Assembly: GCA_016794465.1 (NCBI GenBank)
Contig: JAEUKA010000008.1
Span: 1-33,844, forward strand
From: Myxococcales bacterium
GTDB taxonomy: Bacteria; Myxococcota_A; Polyangia; Palsa-1104; JAEUJZ01
DNA length: 33,844 bases
Direction: 5' to 3'
The notes under the pieces are model-generated. The model saw nothing but the letters and a program-made list of their open reading frames with translations, ran no database searches and had not been told where the DNA came from. How positions within the stretch are numbered: position 1 is the stretch's first letter; each line of letters opens with the position of its first letter. Of the stretch, positions 1 to 7,758 are shown one piece after another. Made by a program: the position numbers and the translations under genes.

Positions 1-465
1 TTGGTGCAAAAGGTCGGAGAGGGCGGCATGGGTGTCGTCTACGAAGCCCTCCGTGAAGACATCGGCATCCGCGCCGCCATCAAAGTCCTCCACCGCGAGC
101 TAGCCCTAAACCCCGAAATGGCCACCCGGTTCTTCAACGAAGCGCGGGCGGCGAACTTGGTGCAGCATCCGGCGATTGTGCGGGTGTTTGATTATGGGAC
201 GACCTCGACGGGGACGGCCTATCTGGCGATGGAGTTTTTGGAAGGGGAGTCGCTGCGCGCGCGGATGATGCGGGAGCGCACGCTGTCCGAGGCGGTGACG
301 ATTCGGATTGGTCGCCAGATTGCGTCGGGACTGGCCGCAGCCCATGCCAGCCAGGTGATCCACCGAGATTTGAAGCCAGAGAACATTTTTGTGGTGCCGG
401 ATGCCGAGGCTCCGAGTGGCGAGCGCGCCAAGATTCTGGACTTTGGAATCGCCAATCATCGGTAG
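1..465 (+). pseudogene. Ser/Thr protein kinase, 5' fragment (disrupted at the DFG motif)
   Basis: N-terminal part of a Hanks-type Ser/Thr kinase; the true start probably lies before the window, because the sequence opens directly at the glycine loop. Visible are the loop GEGGMGVVYEA, the ATP-binding lysine in AAIKVL, the catalytic loop HRDLKPEN and the magnesium-binding DFG (439-447). Two residues after DFGIA the frame runs into TAG at 463-465, so the activation segment and the C-lobe are missing. These reappear in another frame at 1439-2173. Removing 1000 bp between two 13-bp direct repeats (443-455 and 1443-1455) restores DFGIAKLAD and one continuous kinase frame. As it stands, the product should be an inactive N-lobe fragment. 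The next gene starts 3 nt after the 3' fragment and encodes a second kinase, so the pair looks like one signalling operon. Confidence 0.9.
443..455 (+). repeat. 13-bp direct repeat, left copy
   Basis: TTGGAATCGCCAA, identical to 1443-1455 and exactly 1000 bp away. In the kinase frame it encodes the GIA of DFGIA. The repeat has inner symmetry: TTGG and CCAA arms around AATCG. It marks the left edge of the insertion, as a target duplication or as a recombination core. Confidence 0.92.
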
Positions 466-564
466 GCACGGCTTCGTCGGAGACACTGCGCACTTGGCGA
501 GCTGGGAAGTGGGTGGGAAGCGCGCAGCTTGGTGGGCCGGTCTACCTGCGGATACAGGACACGA

Positions 565-595
565 CAATATGAAGCAGATGAGATGCTTCATATTG
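565..595. repeat. Interrupted palindrome, 12-bp perfect stem
   Basis: CAATATGAAGCA (565-576) pairs perfectly with TGCTTCATATTG (584-595) around the 7-nt loop GATGAGA. It is AT-rich compared with its surroundings and has no T-run after it, so it is a poor intrinsic terminator. It could be an operator, a recombinase- or transposase-recognised end, or an RNA hairpin. It lies in the roughly 285-bp noncoding left part of the insert (466-749), which otherwise shows nothing recognisable. Confidence 0.75.
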
Positions 596-749
596 AGCCG
601 GCTTAGGCATGGTGCGATCTTGCGGCCCAAGCAGGCCAGCCAGCGGCGTAGGGAACTTTTGCTGCAAGTGGATCGCTCACTTTGGCCACATCTGACATAA
701 GATGCGACTGGGCGCGTGCGTCAGCCCGCCGCCCTGAGGAGAGTTCACA

Positions 750-1325
750 TTGACGAAGCTGCGGCGCTGGGAAGTTTGGAGACGACAGGACGGGACGACG
801 TACCTGACCTGGGGAACGAAAGAGAATCCGGTGGAGACGGAGACGCTGGTGAGCTCGTTCTATTCGGCCAACTGGCTGAGCGCCGAGCGGGAGGCGTTTG
901 GCAGTGATCCCGAGATCGATGAAGGAGTCCAGCCGCTGGTCGAGGTCCTGCATCTGTTCTCTGGTGTGATGTCAACCACTGCTTGTCAGGGTCATCCGGA
1001 GCGCGGCGACAACTGTGCGATCATTGGACTGACGTTTGATGATGCACTCTGTCTGAAGACTTTTTCGCGAGCGCTGCGTGAGCTGGAGCGGCGTGATCCG
1101 TCTCTGCTCTGTGACATGATGCTCGACGAGGAGCGGTCGCTGGAGCTGCCTCCGGAGGCGCTGGCGTTTGAGCTGGCGATCTACGATGCGGATGGACAGA
1201 GTCTCCCTTCGCCGCGACTCCTTTTGGACTTTGCACACGGTCTGCTCTCTTGCGCGAGTCTGCCCGGCATCGACATCGCGCAGCTCGGCTTTGCGCGCTA
1301 TCGCAAAGACTCACCAGCGAACTAA
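750..1325 (+). CDS. Uncharacterised protein with a CQGH motif, cargo of the insertion
   Basis: A 191-residue protein not recognised as a named family. The TTG start is chosen because GAGGAGAG lies just upstream (735-742), a clear ribosome-binding site at good spacing. The protein is soluble and acidic, with no signal peptide or membrane segment. Its most distinctive feature is S-T-T-A-C-Q-G-H-P at about residues 75-83. A T-x-x-C-x-G-H pattern recurs in small uncharacterised phage and prophage proteins, from memory and untested. The Cys/His pair could bind metal or be catalytic, but no function can be given. The gene lies wholly inside the 1000-bp insert. Its last bases run into a short tandem repeat array. 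It could be a toxin, an immunity protein or a passenger; nothing in the sequence decides. Confidence 0.75.
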   Translation: MTKLRRWEVWRRQDGTTYLTWGTKENPVETETLVSSFYSANWLSAEREAFGSDPEIDEGVQPLVEVLHLFSGVMSTTACQGHPERGDNCAIIGLTFDDALCLKTFSRALRELERRDPSLLCDMMLDEERSLELPPEALAFELAIYDADGQSLPSPRLLLDFAHGLLSCASLPGIDIAQLGFARYRKDSPAN

Positions 1326-1352
1326 AGCGAACAGAAGCGAACAGAAGCGAAC
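1316..1352 (+). repeat. 10-bp tandem repeats
   Basis: About 3.7 copies of AGCGAACAGA: 1316-1325 (variant ending CTAA), 1326-1335, 1336-1345 and the partial 1346-1352. The first copy overlaps the last codons and the stop of the cargo gene. The period is close to one helical turn. Such iterons can bind a protein or arise by slippage. Confidence 0.85.
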
Positions 1353-1438
1353 AGGCGGCAGTGGGTTAGCAGGGCCGGTCGTTCCCCTGCGCAGCGCTCG
1401 GAAAGGGGGAAGGATTTTCGAGCGTCATCGTCGCCATT

Positions 1439-2173
1439 GAGCTTGGAATCGCCAAGCTTGCGGACAACGGGAAGGGGGCGTTTCGGACCGGGACCAACAT
1501 GCTGCTGGGGACTCCTATCTACATGTCTCCCGAGCAGTGTCGCGGTGCCAAGAATGTCGGGGATCGCAGTGATGTGTATGCGCTTGGGGTGATGCTGTTT
1601 GAGATGCTCGCCGGTCGTCCTCCGTTCGAGACAGAGATGCCCGGGGAGTACATCGCGCTGCATATCTTTCAGCCGCCACCGGCGCTGCGGCAGTTTGCGC
1701 CTCAAGTCGATGAGCGGCTCGAGCAGCTGATTGCCTCGATGCTGACCAAGGACCCCAAGGTTCGGCCACCGATGGTCGAGGTGGCGCAGCGACTGAAGTT
1801 TCTCGGCAACTTGCAGAGCGATCAGCTCGGACGAGGTCCGTTTGAGCGATCTTCGGAGCCAGTGCCACAGCTTCCTACTCCGCCCGTCGGCAAACCACTG
1901 CCGGAGGATGCGACAGAGATCCTTCCGGCAAACAGGCCGCCAGCGGACTGGCAGCTGATGAATGTCATCGCAGGGAAGCAGCAGACACCGACCAGTCATG
2001 TGCCCGCGATCAAGAACGGCGCGAAGCAACCATCGGGAGAGCGGCAGCGCGAGAGCCTTCGGCAAAGTGGTTATCTGACACCGCAGCGGAGAGCGCAGAT
2101 CATGGCGCTTTTGACACTATGTATTGCCATCTGTCTTGGGGTGCTGATCACTCTGTTTCTGGTGGGGAGCTAG
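1439..2173 (+). pseudogene. Ser/Thr protein kinase, 3' fragment with C-terminal membrane anchor
   Basis: The rest of the kinase interrupted above. It holds GIAKLAD, the activation-segment end GTPIYMSPE, the DVYALG aspartate of the F-helix and GRPPF, so it is the full C-lobe after DFG. A Pro-rich linker and one membrane helix at the very C-terminus follow (about 22 hydrophobic residues near 2095-2170). This tail suggests a kinase anchored by its C-terminus with the catalytic domain in the cytoplasm. In this frame a stop lies at 1367-1369. The first usable start afterwards is ATG 1499, which would leave out the N-lobe, HRD and DFG. The fragment cannot be an active kinase alone. Joined with 1-455 it would give about 390 residues plus whatever precedes the window. 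Confidence 0.88.
1443..1455 (+). repeat. 13-bp direct repeat, right copy
   Basis: Second copy of TTGGAATCGCCAA at the right edge of the insertion. The kinase frame resumes through it as ELGIAKLAD. Identity stops at once on both sides (T/C before, T/G after), which fixes the repeat at exactly 13 bp. Confidence 0.92.
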
Positions 2174-2176
2174 GCG

Positions 2177-4633
2177 ATGAAGTCAGATCCTACTCGCCCA
2201 AGGACAGAATCGACCAGGCCACAGCGTCGAGAACAGAGACACCGCCTGCGTGTCTTCCGGTCGCTGGTCTGGATCATTCTGTTCCTGATGTCGGGCTGTT
2301 TTTCGGGAGAGCACGAGCTGCCGGTGAGTGGCTCCCTTTCGACCTATCAAGGGGTGTGGGAATACCGGTACGGGAGCTGTCCACTGGGTCTGGATGGCCG
2401 CTCTCTCTGTTTCAATCCGGACTGGAACGATGGCTCCTTCGCGCAAGGAGAGGTCGAGTCACCCCCGGGTAGGAATCATCATACCGAGCTGTGGATACGG
2501 ACGCGGCTCGTCGGTCCCAAGCTGCTCGATCCCGTTCTGTATGTGATGTCGGTCGATCAGTTTTATGAGGCCTATCTGGATGGAGTCCTGATCGCGAAAT
2601 CCCCGCGCTCCTTTGACTCCCAAGCGCGGCTGAGCGGAGTCTACCGTGCCTATCTACCGCTCGGACCGGACTACCAAGGCAAGCTGCTGGTGATGCGGGT
2701 TCAGTCTCGCTACTGGCACCTCGGTATCCATCGCGAACAGCAGCTTGGTGAGCGATCGATGGTGGTGGCTTCGCTCATCAAAGCGGGACTCTCTACGATC
2801 ATGGTGGGGTCGATGCTGCTGGTGCTGGCGCTGACCGGACTGTCTCTGGCGGCGCTGCAGAGACAGCGCGCGTTTGCGCTGTACGGAAGCTTTGCGCTGA
2901 TGGCGGGCGTCTATCTGCTCGCGCGATCGCAGCTGCGGATCTTTCTGTTCGGCGCCCAAGAGCTGGCCCGGGCACTGGAGCTGTCATCCCTGACGCTGAT
3001 GGCGGCCTCTCTGTGTGGGTTTGTTGACAGTCTGTTTGGCAAAGGACCGCTCGGACTCCTGCGCTATATGACGTGGTTGTTTGTGGGGTTCTTTGGGTGT
3101 GGGGTGATGGTGGTTGGGCTGGGAGGCGTGCCTCTGGAATACCTGCTGTTGCCGCTGCAGATTCTGCTGCTTGCGATGGTGGCGGTGCTGCTGGTGAATG
3201 CGGTGCGGATCAACGCGCTGGGTCACATTGATGGTCGGATCTTGAGCAGTGGACTGGCGATCTCCCTGATGCCAACGCTGTACGATCTGTTCTCTGCGAT
3301 GCACCTGATCAAGCGCTACGTGGTGTTGACGCAGTACTCTGTGGCGCTGTTTGCGACCTCGGTCGGAGTGATTGTGGTGCGTCGCTTTGTCGAGTCACGC
3401 GGTGAGACTCTGCGACTCGCGATGGAAGCGGCGCAAGTGAAACAGAGACTTGCCGAGCAGGACGTTCTGCTGGCGGCTGCGCAGCGGGTGGCAGACGGAG
3501 ATCTGGACTCTCCGATTGCGGTGTCGCGGGACAGCTCGCTGCGTTCGCTGGCCGATGCGCTCAATCGCTTGCGAGAGGATGTCCGCTCGCGACTGCGTCA
3601 GCTATCGGAAAAGAATGCGGCTGCCAAGCAGCTCAACAGTGAGCTACGGCGTCAGATCGAGCAGCGCTCCCAGCGACTCCTAGAGCTGATGCTCAGTCGA
3701 CCGGCTGGTGCCAAAGGAGAGGCGCAGATCAAAGTCCAGTCTCTGTTAGGAGATCACTACCGAGTGGTCTGTCTGCTGGGCACAGGAGCGAGCGGAGTGG
3801 TGGTGGAAGTCGAGCGCATGACCGACGGAAAACACCTGGCCGCCAAGGTCCTGACCAAAGCGACGGATCAGGCCGGATTGGTGCGCTTTCTGCGTGAAGC
3901 ACAGATCTTGTCGCGGCTGGATCATCCCAACTTGGTGTCGATCAAAGATGTCGATGTCACCGATGAAGGAGTGCCGTTCTTGGTGATGGAGCTGGTCGAA
4001 GGCAAGACCCTCCGGCAGCTGCGGAGTCGCTATCGGGACACTCGCTTTGCGCTCCACGTACTCAAGCAAGTTGCGGATGCACTGACGGTGATTCATCAAG
4101 GCGGGATCATTCATCGTGATCTACGACCCAGCAACATCTTGGTGGCGGACGATGGCGCAGTCCCACGCATCAAGCTGTTCGATTTTGGCGTCGCAGCGCT
4201 CAAAGCCAAAGAAGGTGCAGAGTCCGGAACGTATCCCAAACAGAAGCTGGGACCGGCAGCATCGATCTCTGCATCAGCGGACAGGATCGAGATCTCTCTG
4301 CCAGGAGTCATGGTTGGATCTCCGATGTACATGGCACCGGAGTGTCGAGGTGGTTCCCAAGCAGCGGGAGCGCCCGCCGATGTGTTTAGCTTGGGAGTGA
4401 TTGCCTGGGAGCTGCTCACCGGAGAGTCGCCGTTTCCGCGTCCTCCCGTCGAGCTGGCTGCCCACGGTGAGCCGATTGTGGCGCCGTCGCTGCATACCAA
4501 ACTTCCGGATCTGAATCCCGCGCTGTGTGCTTTGGTGGCGAGCTGTCTGCATGCCGATCCGATCCGGCGGCTGACCGCTGCGCAGGTTGCAACAGAGCTG
4601 GCCTTGCAAGTCGAAGAGCAGAGTGACAGCTGA
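2177..4633 (+). CDS. 7TM receptor (7TMR-DISM-like)-HAMP-Ser/Thr kinase
   Basis: An 818-residue membrane receptor kinase starting 3 nt after the preceding kinase fragment. In order: a basic N-terminus and hydrophobic segment ending LMSGC (Cys41, signal or lipobox-like), then an extracytoplasmic jelly-roll-like domain (about 42-205). About seven membrane helices follow (about 210-405), then a HAMP-like linker (AAAQRVADGDLDSPI, about 430-475) and a coiled coil (about 470-505). The kinase domain spans about 525-805, with glycine loop GTGASGVVVEV, Lys in AAKVL, HRDLRPSN, DFG and APE. This matches the 7TMR-DISM plan of ligand sensing outside and phosphorylation inside. Two oddities: Arg replaces the usual Lys in HRDLKPxN, and about 48 residues separate DFG from APE, longer than normal. 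ATP-binding and catalytic Asp residues remain, so activity is likely. The ligand is unknown. Confidence 0.88.
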   Translation: MKSDPTRPRTESTRPQRREQRHRLRVFRSLVWIILFLMSGCFSGEHELPVSGSLSTYQGVWEYRYGSCPLGLDGRSLCFNPDWNDGSFAQGEVESPPGRNHHTELWIRTRLVGPKLLDPVLYVMSVDQFYEAYLDGVLIAKSPRSFDSQARLSGVYRAYLPLGPDYQGKLLVMRVQSRYWHLGIHREQQLGERSMVVASLIKAGLSTIMVGSMLLVLALTGLSLAALQRQRAFALYGSFALMAGVYLLARSQLRIFLFGAQELARALELSSLTLMAASLCGFVDSLFGKGPLGLLRYMTWLFVGFFGCGVMVVGLGGVPLEYLLLPLQILLLAMVAVLLVNAVRINALGHIDGRILSSGLAISLMPTLYDLFSAMHLIKRYVVLTQYSVALFATSVGVIVVRRFVESRGETLRLAMEAAQVKQRLAEQDVLLAAAQRVADGDLDSPIAVSRDSSLRSLADALNRLREDVRSRLRQLSEKNAAAKQLNSELRRQIEQRSQRLLELMLSRPAGAKGEAQIKVQSLLGDHYRVVCLLGTGASGVVVEVERMTDGKHLAAKVLTKATDQAGLVRFLREAQILSRLDHPNLVSIKDVDVTDEGVPFLVMELVEGKTLRQLRSRYRDTRFALHVLKQVADALTVIHQGGIIHRDLRPSNILVADDGAVPRIKLFDFGVAALKAKEGAESGTYPKQKLGPAASISASADRIEISLPGVMVGSPMYMAPECRGGSQAAGAPADVFSLGVIAWELLTGESPFPRPPVELAAHGEPIVAPSLHTKLPDLNPALCALVASCLHADPIRRLTAAQVATELALQVEEQSDS

Positions 4634-4800
4634 GCGTAGGGATTGAACCAGGAAGAGCTTACAGAGACGACGCCCTCCATCAACTCCCGCGTGTACTTGC
4701 CGAGCGCATCACTAGGCATCGTGCAAGACCCCCGCTACGGCCAGATTCTCGTAAACAATTGCGGGTATCGGCAGGCAAAGATCCATGCAATCTTCCGTTC

Positions 4801-5619
4801 ATGAAAACGAAGCTGTCTGCTCGCTGGTCCGGCTGGGGAATCCCTCTCACGTGGCTGCTGTCGCTGGGCGCGCTGGCTGTTTCCGGCTGTACGGTGGTCA
4901 GTCAGGGGCAGGTCGGGGTCAAGCGCGTCTGGGGCAAGCTCTCCCCCCATCCGCTGCCGCCCGGGCTGGCCTTCTATGAGGCAGTCTCGACCGACATCAT
5001 CAAGGTCCCGACCCAGAGCATCAACCACATGGTCACGCTCCCGCTGCCGTCGAAGGAAGGCGTCAACGTCGAGGCGCAGATCAGCATCCTCTACCGCATC
5101 GAGCCCAAGCAGGCGCCCAAGATCATCGAAACCATCGGCGAGAACTACGAAGAGACGGTCATCATTCCGGTCTTTCGCTCCTCGGCTGCCGATGTCTGCG
5201 CGCGCTTTCCGGCCAAGGACTTGTATAGCGGCGAGCGCAGTACGATCGAGCGCGAGATCGCGCAGGCGATGGACGGCATTCTGCGCGCGCGCGGCTTCAT
5301 CATCGAGTCGGTGCTGATGAAGAGCATCCAGCTGCCGGCGGGCCTGACGCGCGCCATCGAAGAGAAGCTGGCGTCCGAGCAAGAGGCGCAGCGCATGCAG
5401 TTTGTGCTACAGCGCGAGCGCTCCGAAGCCGAGCGGCGACGGATTGAGGCCGAGGGCATTCGCGATGCGCAGAAGACCATCGGCGACGGCCTGAACTCGG
5501 CGCTGATCCAGTGGAAGGCGATCGAGGCGTTCCGCAGCCTGGCGAGCTCTCCCAACACCAAGATCATCTTTACCGATGGCCGCTCCCCCCTGCTGGTCAG
5601 TCCAGAGTCCAAGCAATAG
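4801..5619 (+). CDS. SPFH/prohibitin-family lipoprotein or membrane-anchored protein
   Basis: A 272-residue protein of the SPFH (stomatin/prohibitin/HflK-C) superfamily. It has an N-terminal basic-hydrophobic segment ending AVSGC (Cys30), which can be a lipobox or a single membrane anchor. The beta-rich SPFH domain follows (about 33-190), then an Arg/Glu-rich helix (EAQRMQFVLQRERSEAERRR, about 195-225) that normally drives oligomerisation. Such proteins form ring or scaffold assemblies in the membrane that organise proteases and lipids. ATG 4801 is chosen over the upstream in-frame TTG at 4759 because it places the signal segment at the N-terminus. No strong ribosome-binding site is seen at either. 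The 167 bp before it hold nothing recognisable, and neighbours do not suggest a partner protease. Confidence 0.85.
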   Translation: MKTKLSARWSGWGIPLTWLLSLGALAVSGCTVVSQGQVGVKRVWGKLSPHPLPPGLAFYEAVSTDIIKVPTQSINHMVTLPLPSKEGVNVEAQISILYRIEPKQAPKIIETIGENYEETVIIPVFRSSAADVCARFPAKDLYSGERSTIEREIAQAMDGILRARGFIIESVLMKSIQLPAGLTRAIEEKLASEQEAQRMQFVLQRERSEAERRRIEAEGIRDAQKTIGDGLNSALIQWKAIEAFRSLASSPNTKIIFTDGRSPLLVSPESKQ

Positions 5620-5701
5620 GAACCAGGGAGTCGATGTGACAGTCGCGCTGGGTATCGGGCATGGCGCCTGTTATGGGACAGTGCTGCGGTGACGTTTTTG
5701 T

Positions 5702-5731
5702 TTGCGTGAAAAGAATGTCGGTGGGTAGACT
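5702..5731 (+). promoter_or_regulatory. Candidate sigma70-like promoter of the L-2-hydroxyglutarate oxidase gene
   Basis: TTGCGT (5702-5707), an 18-bp spacer and TAGACT (5726-5731). The -10 ends 6 nt before ATG 5738 and no ribosome-binding site is visible, so the transcript may be leaderless. A weak match read by eye. Confidence 0.3.
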
Positions 5732-5737
5732 CGCAAG

Positions 5738-6982
5738 ATGTCGAAGGCCTCATCGTCGATAGATCTTGTGATCATTGGCGCCGGAATTGTTGGGCTGTCT
5801 ACAGCGCGCGCACTGCTCTTACGGTTTCCGCACTTGCAGCTCACTGTGCTAGAGAAAGAGTCCGAGGTTGCTCAGCATCAAACCGGACGCAACAGTGGTG
5901 TGATTCACTCTGGGTTATATTACAAACCAGGATCATTAAAGGCTATGTTATGTATCAAAGGAGCAGCGGCAATGATCCGCTATTGCCAGGTACATAACAT
6001 TCCTTATCGACGCTGTGGCAAAGTAGTGGTGGCCACCGAAGAGAGCGAGCTGCCCCGGCTTCAAGACTTATATCAGCGCGGTGTGGCCAATGGCGTGCCA
6101 GAGATAGCGCTGATTGGTCCTGAGCAGCTGCGAGAGATTGAACCACATGCCGTCGGAGTTCGCGCGCTCCACTCGCCCAATACGAGTATTACTGATTATC
6201 GACAAGTGGTTGATTCTTTTGTGCGTGATATTGAATCAATGGGCGGTGTGATCAAGACCGGACAAGAAGTCACAGCCATTGAACAGACTGACCAGCAAGT
6301 GCGGATCAAGACCAAGGTCGATGCCTTCGCTACCCGGCACTTGATCACCTGTGGGGGAGTGTACGCAGACCGTCTGGCAGCTGCCAGTGGAGGCGCACTC
6401 GATCCGCGCATCATTCCGTTTCGTGGCGATTACTACATTCTCAAAGAATCGCAGCGACACCTGATTCAGGCGCTGATTTATCCGGTACCCGATCCGAACT
6501 TTCCGTTCTTGGGTGTGCATTCGACGCTAAAGATGGATGGCAGTATGTGGTTAGGCCCCAATGCCGTGCTGGCGTTTGGCCGAGAAAGCTACCGACGGTC
6601 AGATTTTAATGCCTCGGATTTGTGGGAAACATTGAGCGCACGGGGATTTCGCAAATTGGCATTTAAATTCTGGCGTACCGGTCTTGATGAGATGATTCGT
6701 GACTTCAGTCAAAAGTTATTTGTAAAATCAATTCAGAAATATGTGCCAGATATTACCGCCGATGGAGTGGACCTGGGGCCATCTGGAATTCGTGCTCAAG
6801 CGCTGACTGCTGAAGGCGAGTTGGTCGATGACTTTGTGTTTGATCAAGTCGGCGCGATCATTCACGTACGCAATGCTCCGTCACCGGCTGCTACTGCCTC
6901 ACTGCCGATTGGCGAGTACATTGCAAAGATGGCGGCAGATACCTTTGATTTCCATCGACCCGTGGCAGTGGCTCAATCTTAA
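5738..6982 (+). CDS. lhgO: L-2-hydroxyglutarate oxidase (LhgO family)
   Basis: A 414-residue FAD-dependent oxidase that converts L-2-hydroxyglutarate to 2-oxoglutarate, passing electrons to oxygen or the quinone pool; it repairs a side product of central metabolism. The N-terminal dinucleotide fold VIIGAGIVGLSTARAL is followed by the FAD-contact motif QTGRNSGVIHSGLYYKPGS, diagnostic of this family. The length is normal for the family. The C-terminal ASLPIGEYIAKM is also typical. The gene is visibly AT-richer than its neighbours, with TTA, ATT and AAA codons frequent (for instance around 5930-5950 and 6655-6740), which hints at acquisition by transfer. It stands alone: the next gene is convergent and starts a different operon. 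No ribosome-binding site precedes ATG 5738. Confidence 0.92.
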   Translation: MSKASSSIDLVIIGAGIVGLSTARALLLRFPHLQLTVLEKESEVAQHQTGRNSGVIHSGLYYKPGSLKAMLCIKGAAAMIRYCQVHNIPYRRCGKVVVATEESELPRLQDLYQRGVANGVPEIALIGPEQLREIEPHAVGVRALHSPNTSITDYRQVVDSFVRDIESMGGVIKTGQEVTAIEQTDQQVRIKTKVDAFATRHLITCGGVYADRLAAASGGALDPRIIPFRGDYYILKESQRHLIQALIYPVPDPNFPFLGVHSTLKMDGSMWLGPNAVLAFGRESYRRSDFNASDLWETLSARGFRKLAFKFWRTGLDEMIRDFSQKLFVKSIQKYVPDITADGVDLGPSGIRAQALTAEGELVDDFVFDQVGAIIHVRNAPSPAATASLPIGEYIAKMAADTFDFHRPVAVAQS

Positions 6983-7050
6983 GCCGATTCATACACACCA
7001 TGTATTGATGTTAATTGATTGATTATTCGTGATTGAATGGCGTAGCTTGA

Positions 7051-7758
7051 TTACGTATTCGACAGCGCGTGACGGGCGAATGCGTAGGTTTGCGGGGTGC
7101 CAATGTCGATAAGTGGACCGGGAACTGCAAAGGCCCCGACGCCGCGCGACAGCCAGGCGGGCAGCAGCTCTCGCTCGAGGGACACCGACTGACCGGGGAC
7201 GACCTCGCGCAGCCAGTCACTGGGGAGAAGGTAGACGCCGGCGTTGACGGGACCGGGACCGCTTGCGCCCTTCTCGGAAAACCCGAGGACACGCGCTTGG
7301 TTGTCGAGGGTGACGCGACCAAAGGCGGCGGTGTCGGCGACCTCGCACACCGACAGGGTTGCGGCGGCGCCACTTGCGCGGTGATGGGAAAGGAGAGCAG
7401 AAAAGTCGACCGCGCAGTAGGAGTCCCCGTTGAGTGCCAGCAGGTCACCCTCGACGGAGCGCGCTGCCTGGGCCAGGGCTCCGCCGGTGCCGAGCGGTGT
7501 GTCCTCGTGGGAATATTCGATCGTCAGCGAGCCGAAGACCGTCCCGTAGATCGCCCGAATCGCCGCAGCTTTGTACCCAGTACAAAGGATGACGCGCCGA
7601 ATGCCTGCCTCGTCCAGCGTACGTAGCAGCAGGGTCAGGAACGGCTGACCGGCGACCTCGGCCAGGACCTTGGGGCGGTCGCTGACGACGGAGCGGAGCC
7701 GTGTCCCGAGTCCGCCGCAGAGGATCGCCGCCGTCAGCCCGCTCGGCCTGCTAGACAT
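7051..7758 (-). CDS. hddC: D-glycero-alpha-D-manno-heptose 1-phosphate guanylyltransferase
   Basis: A nucleotidyltransferase of about 235 residues that joins GTP to heptose 1-phosphate to give GDP-D-glycero-alpha-D-manno-heptose. The signature is AAILCGGLGTRLR with the downstream DRPKVLA lysine, a GDSY metal-binding aspartate, and the C-terminal DIGTPQTYAFA typical of HddC/RfbF-like enzymes. HddC is preferred over mannose- or glucose-1-phosphate transferases because hddA, gmhA and gmhB all occur in the same locus. It is the last gene of the minus-strand operon. ATG 7758 overlaps the preceding SDR gene by 8 nt; GTG 7773 is an alternative start. The downstream 68 bp to the convergent lhgO are AT-rich without a clear terminator hairpin. 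Confidence 0.87.
   Translation of the reverse strand: MSSRPSGLTAAILCGGLGTRLRSVVSDRPKVLAEVAGQPFLTLLLRTLDEAGIRRVILCTGYKAAAIRAIYGTVFGSLTIEYSHEDTPLGTGGALAQAARSVEGDLLALNGDSYCAVDFSALLSHHRASGAAATLSVCEVADTAAFGRVTLDNQARVLGFSEKGASGPGPVNAGVYLLPSDWLREVVPGQSVSLERELLPAWLSRGVGAFAVPGPLIDIGTPQTYAFARHALSNT

Larger units (their letters stand above)
456..1455 (+). mobile_element. 1000-bp insertion carrying one cargo gene
   Basis: The segment between the two 13-bp repeats, plus one repeat copy, is exactly 1000 bp. It splits the kinase gene between GIA and KLAD of its activation segment. No transposase or integrase is encoded, and I found no convincing terminal inverted repeats by eye. Contents are a 12-bp-stem palindrome (565-595), a gene with its own ribosome-binding site (750-1325), and 10-bp tandem repeats (1316-1352). 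A 13-bp duplication is within the range reported for some IS families such as IS4, so a non-autonomous element moved in trans is possible. Insertion through a short recombinase core site is equally possible. It is not an intron or intein of a recognisable class. Confidence 0.8.

Noticed and set aside
565..595. Palindrome as an intrinsic terminator
   Set aside because: No T-run follows; the next bases are GAGCCGGCTTAGG on the left-to-right strand, and the kinase stop is 100 bp earlier.
456..1442. Terminal inverted repeats of an insertion sequence
   Set aside because: Reading the two inner ends against each other gave only short chance matches; no transposase gene is present.
451..1445. Kinase break explained by a sequencing or assembly error, an intron or an intein
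   Set aside because: A 1000-bp insert with matching 13-bp repeats and its own gene is not a base-call error. The insert has in-frame stops, so it is no intein, and I see no group I/II intron features.
4634..4800. Terminator or small RNA between the receptor kinase and the SPFH gene
   Set aside because: Only weak, imperfect inverted repeats and no T-run were found.
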